Source: an uncultured Paracoccaceae bacterium
GTDB taxonomy: Bacteria; Pseudomonadota; Alphaproteobacteria; Rhodobacterales; Rhodobacteraceae
Assembly (NCBI GenBank): GCA_937872465.1
Contig: CALMSR010000029.1
Span: forward strand, 1-64,000
Reading direction: 5' to 3'
DNA length: 64,000 nt
In this document: positions 1 to 11,805 of the stretch, one piece after another
Position numbering within the stretch: the first letter of the stretch is position 1
Layout of the letters: the number at the start of each line of letters is the position of its first letter
Translations under genes and position numbers: made by a program
The notes under the pieces: generated by a model
Seen by the model: only the letters and a program-made list of their open reading frames with translations
What the model was told of the DNA's origin: nothing
The model's database searches: none

Positions 1-1183
1 CGGGCGGGGGGGCGGGGAAGGGCGGCGGTGGGGACCCTCGAGCGTGTCGCGTCCCCCCGGGGGGGCGCGTGCGGGGGGGGTTTCGCCGCCAATCCCATGG
101 CCTGCGTCTCCGAGGCGATCGGGCTGGCGCTGCTCAATTCCTCGGGCGCGCCGGCACCCTACGAGAGCCGCGACGCCTATGGCACGGCCAGCGGCGCGGC
201 GGTGATGCGGCTTCTCGAGAAGAACATCCGGTCGCGCGACGTGGTGACCCGCAAGAGCCTCGAGAACGCGGCCCGCGTCGTCGCCTGCACCGGCGGCTCG
301 ACCAACGGCGGGCTGCATCTGCCGGCCATCGCCCATGAGGCGGGCATCGAGTTCACGCTGCAGGACGTCTGCGACATCTTCCACGACACGCCCTATTTCG
401 TCGACCTCAAGCCGGGCGGGAAATACGTCGCCAAGGACCTCTACGAGGCCGGCGGCGTGCCCGTCGTGCTCAAGGAGCTGATGCGCGCGGGCCTGCTGCA
501 CGGCGAGTGCATGACCGCGAGCGGCCGGACCATCGGCGAGGAGCTCGACGATATCCGCGGCGAGGCGGACGGCCGGGTGATCTATCCGGTCGACAAGCCG
601 ATCTCGAAGACCGGCGGCGTCGTCGGCCTGATGGGCAACCTCGCGCCCGACGGCGCCATCGTGAAGGTCGCCGGCATGTCCGAGGCCGAGCAGGTCTTCA
701 CCGGCCCGGCGCTGGTCTTCGAATGCGAGGAGGACGCCTTCGCCGCGGTCCAGAAGCGCGCCTATGCCGAGGGCGACGTGATCGTGATCCGCAACGAGGG
801 CCCGATGGGCGGCCCCGGCATGCGCGAGATGCTCGCCACCACCGCGGCGCTCTCGGGCCAGGGCATGGGCAAGAAGGTCGCGCTCATCACCGACGGCCGC
901 TTCTCCGGCGCCACCCGCGGCTTCTGCGTCGGCCATGTCGGCCCGGAGGCGGCCCATGGCGGCCCGATCGCCCTGATCCGCACCGGCGACGTCATCACCC
1001 TCGACGCGATCAAGGGCGAGATCAGCGTCGCGCTCGACGAGGCCGAGCTGGCCGAGCGCCGCAAGGCCTGGACCGGCCCGCGCGAGACGATCTACGCCTC
1101 CGGGGCGCTCTGGAAATACGCCCAGCAGGTCGGCCCGACCCGCCTCGGCGCCGTCACCCATCCCGGCGCCCGGGCGGAACGCC

Positions 1184-1203
<20 letters not shown>
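1..1203 (+). CDS. ilvD: Dihydroxy-acid dehydratase, 5'-truncated
   Basis: IlvD converts 2,3-dihydroxy-isovalerate and its methylvalerate analogue to the 2-keto acids of valine and isoleucine synthesis, using an Fe-S cluster in the cytoplasm. About 400 codons are present, against roughly 560-610 in the family. The missing part is N-terminal because the window begins inside the gene. Visible family signatures are a GACGG...[14 protein letters not shown] block, [28 protein letters not shown] and the C-terminal [19 protein letters not shown]. The frame is open from base 1, so no start codon can be assigned; a GTG at 28 is incidental. The first ~80 bases are almost pure G/C, and the residue after GACGG is Gly where the family usually has a bulky residue, which suggests poor sequence at a contig end. 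The stop overlaps the next gene by 20 nt. Confidence 0.95.
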
Positions 1204-3855
<2,652 letters not shown>

Positions 3856-4257
3856 CGCCTGCGGCCGAATGCGCCGGCTCCTTCCACGCTTCGCGCCGGG
3901 ACGCCGGACTTCCGCCCCTCCCATATCCTCTGGGCCACGCGGTGGCGCCACGGGGGAGATCGGCGCCGATCCGAAGCAATCACCCGGAGGCCATACCGTA
4001 CCAGCGCCCCCGCGCGGTCACCTCCTGTTCCTCCCGCGGCCCGGGTGTCCCCAGCCCGATCGACCCGTGGCGATAGGGCCGCGCCGGCCCTGCCGGGGGC
4101 CGGCGCGCTTCGCACGCCGTCCAGGGCCGACCCGTCCCGATCCTCGACCGAAGGTGACGCTGCACCCCCCTCGCCCTGCGGCTTGCGCCTCCGGGCGACC
4201 GGACCGGGCAAGGCGCCACCGGCGCCTCGCCTCTTAGGTCCGGGGACATGCGGCGCG
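3856..4257. other. Intergenic stretch, no gene recognised
   Basis: About 400 bases of G/C-rich sequence between the flavoprotein and a plus-strand terminator. Short open frames exist on both strands, but none has a recognisable motif, a ribosome-binding site or family-like composition. I see no tRNA, riboswitch or insertion-sequence remnant here. Confidence 0.6.
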
Positions 4258-4282
4258 GGCCGCGCGGGGCGCGCGGCCTTTT
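4258..4282 (+). terminator. Rho-independent terminator
   Basis: A perfect 8-bp stem GGCCGCGC/GCGCGGCC with a 5-nt loop is followed directly by TTTT. It reads as a plus-strand terminator. It may end transcripts leaking from the ilvD-FadH operon about 400 nt upstream. It forms the left edge of a repeat also found near 8.05 kb. Confidence 0.6.
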
Positions 4283-4343
4283 CCCTGTCCCGAGAGCCCG
4301 CCTCAGGCAGCAGGATCGGTCAGTCGGGGGAGGGCCGCTGGTA
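4271..4343. repeat. Dispersed terminator-linked repeat, copy A
   Basis: The first 20-odd bases, including the terminator 3' arm, the T-run and CCCTGTCCCG, are identical to positions 8048-8069. Similarity continues in blocks (GCCTC.GG, GGTCAG, GGGA, GGGCC) for about 70 bases. The right end abuts the stop codon of the small minus-strand gene at 4344. Only two copies are seen in the window. Confidence 0.55.
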
Positions 4344-4508
4344 TCAGATGGGAAGGATCCAGTTCGCGACCGTGACCCCGATCATGGCCAGCCCGAGCAG
4401 CAGGACCGAAGCCAGCGCCGGGATCCAGGCCTCGGAGATCCGACCCCGAGTCGGGCCGCCGCCGCGATACCGCAGCGCTTCCTGCCAGTGGGTGAGATGC
4501 CGGTTCAT
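4344..4508 (-). CDS. Small membrane protein, 54 residues
   Basis: The reverse strand encodes MNRHLTHWQEALRYR, then a Gly/Arg-rich linker, then a single hydrophobic segment (about residues 29-52, WIPALASVLLLGLAMIGVTVA) and a short NWILPI tail. The pattern fits a single-pass inner-membrane protein with its positive N-terminus in the cytoplasm. Codon third positions are overwhelmingly G or C, as in neighbouring genes, and the hydrophobic segment is well formed, so I think it is real. A GGGAG lies about 12 nt upstream of the ATG, slightly far for an ideal ribosome-binding site. I do not recognise the family. It stands alone between the terminator repeat and the META-domain gene, which is on the opposite strand. 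Confidence 0.5.
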   Translation of the reverse strand: MNRHLTHWQEALRYRGGGPTRGRISEAWIPALASVLLLGLAMIGVTVANWILPI

Positions 4509-4631
4509 GGCGGATCGCGTCTCCCGCTTGATCGTTCGAAGGCCCGATCATCGCGCAGGAGGGTTTCCGGTTTGCTAACGTCGGCCGGGCCGGTAGGCTT
4601 GTCCGTCAAGCCGCGGCATTCCGGTATTCCC

Positions 4632-5039
4632 ATGATCCCCCGCATGGTCGTTCTCGCCCTCGCTCTCCCCATCCCGGGGGCCATGGCAGCCGGAAGCGAT
4701 CCGCTCGCCGGCAGCGAATGGCGACCGGTGGAGATCGCCGGAACGCCGACCCCCGCGGATGTCGAGGTCTATCTGCAGTTCCGCGCCGAGGGCGCGGTCG
4801 CGGGCCTGGGCGGCTGCAACCGCTTCACCGGCGGCTATTCGCTGGAGGGCGCGACGCTTGCCTTCTCGCCGCTCGCCGCGACCATGATGGCCTGCCCGGA
4901 GCCCGAGATGCTGGTGGAGCGGCGCCTCTTCACCACCCTGGCGCAGGTGCGCGGCTTCGCCCGCGACCGCATCGACCTCGTGCTCTCCGACGCCGAAGGC
5001 GCGCCGCTCGTGGTGCTCGTCCAGCGCGACGCCGACTGA
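4632..5039 (+). CDS. Secreted META-domain (HslJ-like) protein
   Basis: 135 residues starting with a cleavable-looking signal peptide (MIPRMVVLALALPIPGAMAAG), so probably periplasmic. The mature part is one META domain. It shows the typical opening GSEWRPVEIAG, the GLGGCNRFTGGYSLEG motif, then LAFSPLAATMMACPEPEM and a C-terminal beta hairpin with LVLSDAEGAPLVVLVQ. Family members such as E. coli HslJ are small outer-envelope proteins, one linked to novobiocin resistance, and their biochemical role is poorly known. The two cysteines (GGCN and MACP) are conserved in the family. The ATG at 4632 is chosen because it begins the signal peptide. The next gene is convergent. Confidence 0.85.
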   Translation: MIPRMVVLALALPIPGAMAAGSDPLAGSEWRPVEIAGTPTPADVEVYLQFRAEGAVAGLGGCNRFTGGYSLEGATLAFSPLAATMMACPEPEMLVERRLFTTLAQVRGFARDRIDLVLSDAEGAPLVVLVQRDAD

Positions 5040-5191
5040 GCTTCCCTTTGCTCGGCCCTTCGCAGCGACGCCCTTCCCCGGCGGCCATGGTTGCGATTCG
5101 GTTAATTCCGGGATTTTTATGCAGTGATTTCAATGGGAAGCTCGGATGTGCGCGCGCGCACATCCGCCCGCTTCGCACCGCGGGCAGGGCT

Positions 5192-6166
5192 CTAGGAGCG
5201 CAGGCGGTCCATGATCGCGACCAGCTCCGCGCTGATCCCGGGCTCCGAGAGCGCATGCCCCGCGGTCGCGACCATGCGCAGGTCCGAGCCCGGCCAGGCC
5301 CGGTGCAGCGCATGGGCGGTATGGGGCGGGCAGATCATGTCGTAGCGGCCCTGCACGATATGGCCGGGGATCGCGTCGATCCGGTGCATGGCACGCAGGA
5401 TGTGCCCGTCGCCGTCGAGAAAGCCGCCGTTGATGAAATAATGGTTCTCGAGCCGCGCGAAGGCGAGCGCATAGGAGCTCGACGGATTGCCGCGCCCGTC
5501 GCCGGGGTCGAGCACCGCGAGCGCGCTTTCCCAGCCCGCCCAGGCGCGGGCGAAGCGGAGCTGTTCGGCAGGATCCTCGCCGAAGAGCCGGCGGTGATAG
5601 GCCGCGATCAGGTCACCGCGTTCCTCGCGCGGCACCATCTGCGAGAACGCCCGCCACTGCTCCGGCCAGAAGGCGCCGGCGCCGCCGCCGTAGAACCAGT
5701 GCAGCTCGGCCGGGGTCATGGTGAAGACGCCGCGCAGCACCAGCGCCTCGACGCGGTCGGGATGGGTCTGGGCGTAGATCAGCGCGAGGCAGGCGCCCCA
5801 GGAACCGCCGAAGACGATCCAGCGCTCGATGCCCAGCCTGACCCGGATCCGCTCGATATCGGCGACGAGATCCCAGGTGGTGTTGTGCTCCACCGAGGCA
5901 TGGGGCGTGGACCGGCCGCAGCCGCGCTGGTCGAAGAGGATCGTGCGGTAATGGCCTGGATCGAAGAACCGCCGCATGCCGGGGCTGCATCCCCCGCCGG
6001 GACCGCCGTGCAGCACCACCACCGGCGCGCCGTCGGCCCGGCCGCATTGCTCCACATAGACCCGATGCCCGCCGGACATCTCGAGCATCTGCTGGCGGAA
6101 GGGCTCGATCGGCGCGTAGAGCCCGCCTCGGGAACCGCCGCCGCTCTGGCTCGGGTTTTCCTTCAT
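5192..6166 (-). CDS. pip: Proline iminopeptidase (alpha/beta hydrolase)
   Basis: 324 residues of the S33 peptidase family, which remove N-terminal proline from peptides in the cytoplasm. Visible signatures are [18 protein letters not shown] (oxyanion region), [14 protein letters not shown], the nucleophile elbow [11 protein letters not shown] with Ser122, the acid in GRYDMICPP and the catalytic His in [10 protein letters not shown]. These match the classical bacterial enzyme end to end, including length. The start is the ATG at 6166 (MKENPSQ); an open frame continues upstream but that part lacks family similarity. It is divergent from ubiG with only 50 bp between the two starts, so the promoters must overlap; the gap carries an AT-rich TACATAAT on the minus strand. 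Confidence 0.93.
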   Translation of the reverse strand: MKENPSQSGGGSRGGLYAPIEPFRQQMLEMSGGHRVYVEQCGRADGAPVVVLHGGPGGGCSPGMRRFFDPGHYRTILFDQRGCGRSTPHASVEHNTTWDLVADIERIRVRLGIERWIVFGGSWGACLALIYAQTHPDRVEALVLRGVFTMTPAELHWFYGGGAGAFWPEQWRAFSQMVPREERGDLIAAYHRRLFGEDPAEQLRFARAWAGWESALAVLDPGDGRGNPSSSYALAFARLENHYFINGGFLDGDGHILRAMHRIDAIPGHIVQGRYDMICPPHTAHALHRAWPGSDLRMVATAGHALSEPGISAELVAIMDRLRS

Positions 6167-6216
6167 CGCCGCATTATGTATCCCTTGGACAACGGGAAGT
6201 GTCGCAGGTTGACCCC

Positions 6217-6975
6217 ATGAGTGCAACGCAGATCGCCGATACGGTTGACGCCGCCGAAATCGCCAAGTTCGAGGCCATGGCCGCAGAATGGTGGGATCCC
6301 TCGGGCAAGTTCAAGCCGCTGCATATGCTCAACCCCTGCCGGCTCGACTACGTCACCGCGCAGGTCGCCGCAGAATTCGACCGCGACCGCAAGGCGCCGC
6401 GGCCCTTCGCCGGGCTCAGGCTGCTCGACATCGGTTGCGGCGGCGGGCTCCTGGCCGAGCCCATGGCGCGGCTCGGGGCGCAGGTCGTCGGCGCCGATGC
6501 CGCGGCGCGCAACATCCCCGTGGCGCGCATTCATGCCGCGCAATCGGGCCTCGCGATCGACTACCGCCACACCACCGCCGAGGCGCTGGCCGCGGCGGGC
6601 GAGGTCTTCGACGTGGTGCTCAACATGGAGGTGATCGAGCATGTCGCCGACCCGCCGGCCTATCTCGCCGCCTGCCGGCGGCTGCTCAGGCCCGGCGGGC
6701 TGATGGTCGCCTCCACGCTCAACCGCAACCCCAAGAGCTACGCGATGGCGATCATCGGCGCCGAGCGGGTGATGCGCTGGCTGCCGAAGGGCACCCATGA
6801 CTGGTCGCGCTTCGTCACGCCCGACGAGTGCTTCGAGCTGCTCCGCGGGGCCGGCCTCGATCCGGTGGACCGCAAGGGCTTCGTCTTCAACCCGCTTTCC
6901 TGGACCTGGCGCATCTCGGACCGCGACCTCTCGGTCAATTACGTCACGACGAGCCTGCGGCCGGCGGAAGGATGA
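6217..6975 (+). CDS. ubiG: Ubiquinone O-methyltransferase UbiG
   Basis: 252 residues. UbiG performs both O-methylations of ubiquinone synthesis using S-adenosylmethionine. The N-terminal signature [23 protein letters not shown] is diagnostic of UbiG. SAM-binding motif I is [19 protein letters not shown] at about residues 69-87, and a post-motif ([13 protein letters not shown]) and the C-terminal [21 protein letters not shown] are also typical. I prefer the ATG at 6217 over an upstream in-frame GTG at 6199, because family similarity starts just after it. It is monocistronic or followed loosely by the sulfotransferase 72 nt downstream. Confidence 0.95.
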   Translation: MSATQIADTVDAAEIAKFEAMAAEWWDPSGKFKPLHMLNPCRLDYVTAQVAAEFDRDRKAPRPFAGLRLLDIGCGGGLLAEPMARLGAQVVGADAAARNIPVARIHAAQSGLAIDYRHTTAEALAAAGEVFDVVLNMEVIEHVADPPAYLAACRRLLRPGGLMVASTLNRNPKSYAMAIIGAERVMRWLPKGTHDWSRFVTPDECFELLRGAGLDPVDRKGFVFNPLSWTWRISDRDLSVNYVTTSLRPAEG

Positions 6976-7047
6976 CCGGGCGCGCGGCGTTAGCCAAGCC
7001 GGGGCAAGCGGATTGACGCGCCGGGGACCCGCAACTAGGGCAGGGGC

Positions 7048-8028
7048 ATGAAACCGATACTCCTGCTCGGGATCGGCTGCCAGAAGGGCGGCACGACCTG
7101 GCTCTACGAATATCTCGCCCGCCATCCCCAGGTCGCCGACGACCCGGTCAAGGAGATGCATGTGCTCGACGTGCGGCACGTGCCCTATTTCGGCGATTTC
7201 CACGATTCGAAATCCGCCTACAAGCGCGAGCTGATCGCCGGTCTCGGCAAGGACGGCAGCGAGGCGGCCGCGCGCCGCCGGGACCGGCTCGCGGCCGAGA
7301 TCGAGGGCCACGAGCGGTCCATGGCCATGGTCCGCGACCCGCGCCGCTACGCCGACCACATGCAGCGCCTCGCCGAGAGCGACCCGGCGGTCCGCCTCGT
7401 GCGCGACATCACGCCGAGCTATGCGGCGCTCGACGCGCCGCACTGGCAGCAGGTCCGCCGCGACCTCGAGGAGCGGTTCGACCTGCGGCTCGTCTTCATC
7501 ATGCGCGACCCGGTCGACCGGCTCTTCTCCGCCTATCGCATGGGCCGGCGGCGTGCCGAGGACCTGAGCGCCGTGCTTTCCGCCGCCAGCCCGCTGGAGG
7601 CTGCGCGCAACCGGCTGCGGCCGCTCAAGGCCTCGGTGGTGGATCTCGTGCGGCGCAAGCCGAAGAAGAGCCCGTTCCTGGCCTTCGCGCTCGAGGAGAT
7701 GAACCTGCGCCGCTCGCAATACGAGAAGACCGTCACGGCGGTCGAGGCGGCCTTTCCCGCCGCGCAGCTCCATTGCGTGCTCTTCGAGGATTTCTTCAAC
7801 GAGGCGGCCCTGCGGCGCTTCACCGATTTCGCCGGGATCGACTTCCTGCCCACCGAATACGCCAAGACGAAGCAGACCGCCTCCGGCGGCGCGGAGCTCA
7901 CGGACGGGGATGTCGCGCAGCTGCGCGACCGGCTCGAGCCGACCTACCGCTTCTGCGCCGAGCGGTTCGGGCGGGATGCCATCGCCGCGAGCTGGAAGCA
8001 TGCCGGCAACGGCAGAGCTTCCGCCTGA
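7048..8028 (+). CDS. PAPS-dependent sulfotransferase family protein
   Basis: 326 residues. The N-terminal GCQKGGTTWLYEYLARHP (about 10-27) is the 5'-phosphosulfate-binding loop, and RDPVDRLFSAYRMGRR in mid-protein is the 3'-phosphate-binding motif. The enzyme should transfer a sulfo group from PAPS to a hydroxyl or amine; the acceptor, whether glycan, lipid or small metabolite, cannot be told. Lys/Arg-rich segments and the lack of a signal peptide suggest a cytoplasmic enzyme. The ATG at 7048 has a G-rich ribosome-binding site (GGGCAGGGG) a few bases upstream. A rho-independent terminator follows directly after the stop, so the transcript ends here. Confidence 0.85.
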   Translation: MKPILLLGIGCQKGGTTWLYEYLARHPQVADDPVKEMHVLDVRHVPYFGDFHDSKSAYKRELIAGLGKDGSEAAARRRDRLAAEIEGHERSMAMVRDPRRYADHMQRLAESDPAVRLVRDITPSYAALDAPHWQQVRRDLEERFDLRLVFIMRDPVDRLFSAYRMGRRRAEDLSAVLSAASPLEAARNRLRPLKASVVDLVRRKPKKSPFLAFALEEMNLRRSQYEKTVTAVEAAFPAAQLHCVLFEDFFNEAALRRFTDFAGIDFLPTEYAKTKQTASGGAELTDGDVAQLRDRLEPTYRFCAERFGRDAIAASWKHAGNGRASA

Positions 8029-8035
8029 TACCAGC

Positions 8036-8059
8036 GGCCCGCGCGGAGCGCGGCCTTTT
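8036..8059 (+). terminator. Rho-independent terminator of the sulfotransferase gene
   Basis: A CCGCGC-GGA-GCGCGG hairpin, extended by flanking GG/CC with one bulged C, is followed by TTTT. It lies 8 nt after the stop codon. It shares its 3' arm and downstream tract with the terminator at 4258. Confidence 0.7.
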
Positions 8060-8117
8060 CCCTGTCCCGGGATCTGGCCTCGGGTCACAGCACCGGTCAG
8101 GCGGGAGGGCCGAGGTA
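8048..8117. repeat. Dispersed terminator-linked repeat, copy B
   Basis: Second copy of the roughly 70-base sequence found at 4271-4343, in the same orientation and again starting in the 3' arm of a terminator. It sits between the sulfotransferase stop and the 3' end of the convergent ABC ATPase gene. Confidence 0.55.
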
Positions 8118-8211
8118 GTGGACGAGTGCCGGGCTCTCGCCCGTGCCTGCGGGACGTAAAGCGATCAGCCCGGGCGCCGGCCCGAACGGCTCATCCGCAT
8201 CACGTCGCGCC

Positions 8212-9879
8212 TCAGAGCTGCGATGCCGGCAGGCTGCCCCCCGCCCGTCCCGCCGCCCGCTCCGCCAGCAGGCGGTCGAGCCAGTCGGGGTCCATCTCGG
8301 GCACCGAGGAGAGCAGGAGTTCGGTATAGGGATCATGCGGCGGCGCGAACATCTCGGCCTTGGGCCCCTGCTCGACCACGCGGCCGTCCTTCATCACCAC
8401 CACCTCGTCGGCGATCGCCTTCACCGTGGCGAGGTCGTGGGTGATGAACATATACGCCAGGTCGAACTCGCTCTGCAGCCGGTCGAGAAGCCGCAGGATG
8501 CCCTCGGCCACCAGCTGGTCGAGCGCCGAGGTGACCTCGTCGCAGATGATGAAGCGCGGCTCCGCGGCCAGCGCGCGCGCGATGCCGATGCGCTGCTTCT
8601 GCCCGCCGGAAAGCTCGGAAGGAAGGCGGTCGATGAAGAGGTCGGGTTCGAGCTCGATCAGCCGCAGGAGTTCGCGGATGCGCTCGGTCAGGGCCTTGCC
8701 CGACTTGCCGAGGTAGAAACGCACCGGGCGGCCGATGATCTCGCGGATCCGATGCTTCGGGTTCAGCGCGGTATCCGCCATCTGGTAGATCATCTGCGCC
8801 TGGCGCAGCTGGTCCTTGCTGCGCTGCCGGTAGTCGGCGGGCAGCGGCTGGCCCTCGAAGAGCACCGAGCCGGAGCTCGGCGGCAGGAGCCCGGTGATCA
8901 CCCGCGCCGCGGTCGACTTGCCGCTGCCCGATTCGCCGACCACCGCCACCGTCCGCCGGCGGTGGATCTCGAAACTGACGTCGTGCAGCACCGGCACCGG
9001 CCCGTAGGCCGCCACGATGTTGCGCAACTCCACCACCGGGACATCGGCCGCCGGCAGCGCGGGCTGGGCGCCGCGCTCGAAGCTGCGCACCGCCCAGAGC
9101 GACTTGGTGTAATCCTCGCGCGGCGTGCTGAGCATGGTGCGCGTATCCGCCTCCTCGACCTCCTCGCCGTGCAACAGCACCTTGATGCGATCGGCCATCT
9201 GCGCGACCACGGCGAGATCGTGGGTGATGTAGATCGCCGCGGTGTCGAATTGCGCCACGATGTCGCGGATCGCCGAGAGCACCTCGATCTGGGTGGTCAC
9301 GTCGAGCGCCGTGGTCGGCTCGTCGAAGATGATGAGATCCGGCCGGCAGGCCATGGCCATGGCGGTCATCGCCCGCTGCAACTGGCCGCCCGAGACCTGG
9401 TGCGGATAGCGGAAGCCGATCTCGTCGGGGTTCGGCAGCCGCATCCGGCGGTAGAGCTCCACGGCGTCGCGCTGGGCCTCCGCCTTGCCCATCACCCCGT
9501 GCTGTACCGGTCCTTCGGAATACTGGTCGATCAGCCGGTGCGCCGGGTTGAAGCTCGCCGCCGCCGATTGCGCCACATAGGCGATGCGCTTGCCGCGCAG
9601 GCCGCGGCGCACCGGCTCCGGCGCCGTGAGGAGGTCGATGCCGTCGAAATCGATGCTGCCGCCGGAGATCCGGCAGCCGTCGCGGGTGAAGCCCATCGCG
9701 GCCAGCCCGAGGGTGGACTTGCCCGCGCCGCTCTCGCCGATCAGGCCCAGCACCTCGCCCCGGCGCAGCGTGAGGTCCACGCCCTTGACGATCTCGCTCC
9801 ATTTCTCGTCGGACCGGCCCTCGATCCTGAGCCCGCGGATCGTGAGCAGCACCGGCTTGTTGGACGCGGCTTCGGTCAT
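8212..9879 (-). CDS. ABC transporter ATPase, fused DppD-DppF type
   Basis: 555 residues holding two complete peptide/opine/nickel-type ATPase domains in one chain, equivalent to DppD and DppF. Domain 1 has Walker [10 protein letters not shown], signature VSGGQLQR and Walker [13 protein letters not shown]. Domain 2, after a linker near residue 270, has [17 protein letters not shown] and [12 protein letters not shown]. In domain 2 the usual DEP/DEA is DEV, still with the catalytic Glu. The protein would power import on the cytoplasmic face of the two permeases encoded immediately upstream. It is the last gene of a five-gene minus-strand operon (two binding proteins, two permeases, ATPase), with only 4 nt between it and the DppC-like gene. 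Confidence 0.92.
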   Translation of the reverse strand: MTEAASNKPVLLTIRGLRIEGRSDEKWSEIVKGVDLTLRRGEVLGLIGESGAGKSTLGLAAMGFTRDGCRISGGSIDFDGIDLLTAPEPVRRGLRGKRIAYVAQSAAASFNPAHRLIDQYSEGPVQHGVMGKAEAQRDAVELYRRMRLPNPDEIGFRYPHQVSGGQLQRAMTAMAMACRPDLIIFDEPTTALDVTTQIEVLSAIRDIVAQFDTAAIYITHDLAVVAQMADRIKVLLHGEEVEEADTRTMLSTPREDYTKSLWAVRSFERGAQPALPAADVPVVELRNIVAAYGPVPVLHDVSFEIHRRRTVAVVGESGSGKSTAARVITGLLPPSSGSVLFEGQPLPADYRQRSKDQLRQAQMIYQMADTALNPKHRIREIIGRPVRFYLGKSGKALTERIRELLRLIELEPDLFIDRLPSELSGGQKQRIGIARALAAEPRFIICDEVTSALDQLVAEGILRLLDRLQSEFDLAYMFITHDLATVKAIADEVVVMKDGRVVEQGPKAEMFAPPHDPYTELLLSSVPEMDPDWLDRLLAERAAGRAGGSLPASQL

Positions 9880-9883
9880 CGGC

Positions 9884-10810
9884 TCACTCCTTCAATCCGC
9901 TGGCGCGGTGCAGCATCCAATCGACCACGAAATTGACCGCCACCGTCAGGAGCGCGATGGCGCCCGCGGGCAGCAGCGGCGTGACCTCGCCGAAGGTGAT
10001 CAGCGTCGCGTTGTCGCGCACCATCGAGCCGAGGTCGGCGGTCGGCGGCTGGATGCCGAGCCCCAGGAAGCTCAGCGCCGAGATCGACAGGAAGACGAAG
10101 CAGAACCTGAGCCCGAATTCGGCGACGAGCGGGGCCGCCGCATTGGGCATGATCTCGCGGATGATCAGCCGCCAGAGCCCCTCGCCGCGCAGCTTGGCCG
10201 CCTCGATGTAATCCATCACCACGATGTTCATCGCCACCGCCCGGGCCAGTCGGAAGACACGTGTCGAATCGATCAGCGCGATCACCAGGATCATGTTGAT
10301 GATCGAGGTTCCCACGATGGTGAGCAGCAGCAGCTGGAAGATCAGCGCCGGGATGGCCATCAGCACGTCCACGACCCGGCTGAGAAGCTGGTCGAGCCAT
10401 CCGCTGACCATGGCGGCGAGAAGCCCCAGCACCGCGCCGACCGCGAAGGCCAGGGCCGTGGTGATGAAGGCGATGCTCACGGTGTTGCGCACGCCGAAGA
10501 CGAGGCGGCTGAACATGTCCCGGCCGAGGTTGTCGGTGCCTAGCAGGAATTCCCCACCCGCCGGCATGAACTGCGCCCCGACCACCTCGCGTTCGCCGAA
10601 GGGGGCGATGGTCGGCGCGAGGATCGCGACGAGGAGGTAGAAGACGATGACCGCCATGCCGAAGCTCGCGGAGAGCGGCGCGCTGCGCAGCAGCCGCGCC
10701 GCATTGGCGGGAGCGATCCGGGTCAGGACCGCCCGGAAGAGCCATCCCAGGACGGCGGCCGCGACGACGGCGACGGCGAGCCAGAGGGTGAAGCGGAGGG
10801 TGGCGACCAT
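9884..10810 (-). CDS. ABC transporter permease, DppC type
   Basis: 308 residues of the peptide/opine/nickel permease family. The usual C-type features are seen: an N-terminal transmembrane helix, the periplasmic motif GTDNLGRDMFSRLVFGVR, several further hydrophobic helices, and the cytoplasmic coupling (EAA) loop DYIEAAKLRGEGLWRLIIREIMPN that docks on the ATPase. The start ATG at 10810 lies 10 nt after the stop of the DppB-type gene. It forms the translocation pore with that partner. Substrate specificity comes from the binding proteins, and the location opposite a carnitine-degradation operon suggests a quaternary-amine acid rather than peptides. That is inference. Confidence 0.92.
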   Translation of the reverse strand: MVATLRFTLWLAVAVVAAAVLGWLFRAVLTRIAPANAARLLRSAPLSASFGMAVIVFYLLVAILAPTIAPFGEREVVGAQFMPAGGEFLLGTDNLGRDMFSRLVFGVRNTVSIAFITTALAFAVGAVLGLLAAMVSGWLDQLLSRVVDVLMAIPALIFQLLLLTIVGTSIINMILVIALIDSTRVFRLARAVAMNIVVMDYIEAAKLRGEGLWRLIIREIMPNAAAPLVAEFGLRFCFVFLSISALSFLGLGIQPPTADLGSMVRDNATLITFGEVTPLLPAGAIALLTVAVNFVVDWMLHRASGLKE

Positions 10811-10820
10811 TTTCCTGTCC

Positions 10821-11774
10821 TCAGCGCTTGTTCACGAGGCGCGGGTTCGACAGGGTCGAGAGCACGTCCGCCGCGAGATTGAGCAGGATATAGGCCGCCG
10901 CGAAGATCAGCGCCGCCGCCTGCACCACCGGAATGTCGCGCTTGGCGACGCTGTCCACCATCAGCTGCCCGAGGCCGGGATAGACGAAGACCACTTCCAC
11001 CACCACCACGCCGGTGATGAGATAGGCGAGGTTCAGCGCGACCACGTTGATGATCGGCGCCAGCGCGTTCGGCAGGGCGTGATGCACGATGACCCGCGTC
11101 GGGCCCATGCCCTTGAGCCGCGCCATCTCGATATAGGGCGAGGCGAGCAGGTTGATGATCGCCGCCCGCGTCATCCGCATCATGTGGGCGGTGACCACCA
11201 GCGTGAGCGTCAGCGCCGGCAGGAAGGTGCGGTAGAGCTTCTCGGCCAGCGGCGCGCCCGGCGGGATGTTGGAGATCGACGGGAAGAGGCCCGACTGCGC
11301 CAGCCAGAAGATCAGGATATAGGCCACGAAGAACTCGGGGAACGAGATCGAGCTCAGGGTGAGCACGTTGATCGCCCGGTCGAACCACGATCCGCGCCAG
11401 AGCGCGGCGAGCACGCCGAGCACCAGCGACAGCGGCACGGCGATGACCGCGGCGTAGAGCGCGAGAAAGAGCGTGTTGGCCAGGCGGCCGGCGATCAGCT
11501 CCGAGATCGGGCGCTTGTTGGCGAGCGAGACGCCGAAATCGCCCTGCAGCACGCCACCGATCCAGTCGAGGTAGCGCCGCCAGGCCGGCAGGTCGAGCCC
11601 GAGCTCGGTGCGCAGCGCCGCCAGCGTCTCGGGCGTGGCGGCCTGTCCGAGGATCGCCTGCGCCGGGTCGCCGGGCAGGAGCTGGATCGCCCCGAAGATC
11701 AGCAGGGTGACCACGAAGAGCGTCAGCACCCCGAGCGCGAGGCGCCGGAGAATCATCCACCAGATATCGCTCAC
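10821..11774 (-). CDS. ABC transporter permease, DppB type
   Basis: 317 residues. It opens with the family-typical ILRRLALGVLTLFVVTLLIFGAIQLLPGDPAQAILG, has six predicted helices and the coupling loop EMARLKGMGPTRVIVHHALPNALAP. I place the start at the GTG at 11774 because an excellent ribosome-binding site (GGAGGAGGG) sits 6 nt upstream. A longer frame runs back to 11906 but overlaps the binding-protein gene and has no family similarity there; an ATG at 11756 is the alternative. It pairs with the DppC-type permease 10 nt downstream. Confidence 0.9.
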   Translation of the reverse strand: MSDIWWMILRRLALGVLTLFVVTLLIFGAIQLLPGDPAQAILGQAATPETLAALRTELGLDLPAWRRYLDWIGGVLQGDFGVSLANKRPISELIAGRLANTLFLALYAAVIAVPLSLVLGVLAALWRGSWFDRAINVLTLSSISFPEFFVAYILIFWLAQSGLFPSISNIPPGAPLAEKLYRTFLPALTLTLVVTAHMMRMTRAAIINLLASPYIEMARLKGMGPTRVIVHHALPNALAPIINVVALNLAYLITGVVVVEVVFVYPGLGQLMVDSVAKRDIPVVQAAALIFAAAYILLNLAADVLSTLSNPRLVNKR

Positions 11775-11805
11775 TTGCCCTCCTCCGAAGCCGGGACGGG
11801 GACCC

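Noticed and set aside
4570..4580. The 10-mer GTTTGCTAAC seen both here and near 19907.
   Set aside because: A single shared 10-mer in 64 kb is within chance, and the flanks do not match.
8143..9936. A nearly 600-codon plus-strand frame antisense to the fused ABC ATPase gene.
   Set aside because: Rich in His, Arg, Ala and Glu with no motif, and fully explained as the shadow of the ATPase codon pattern.
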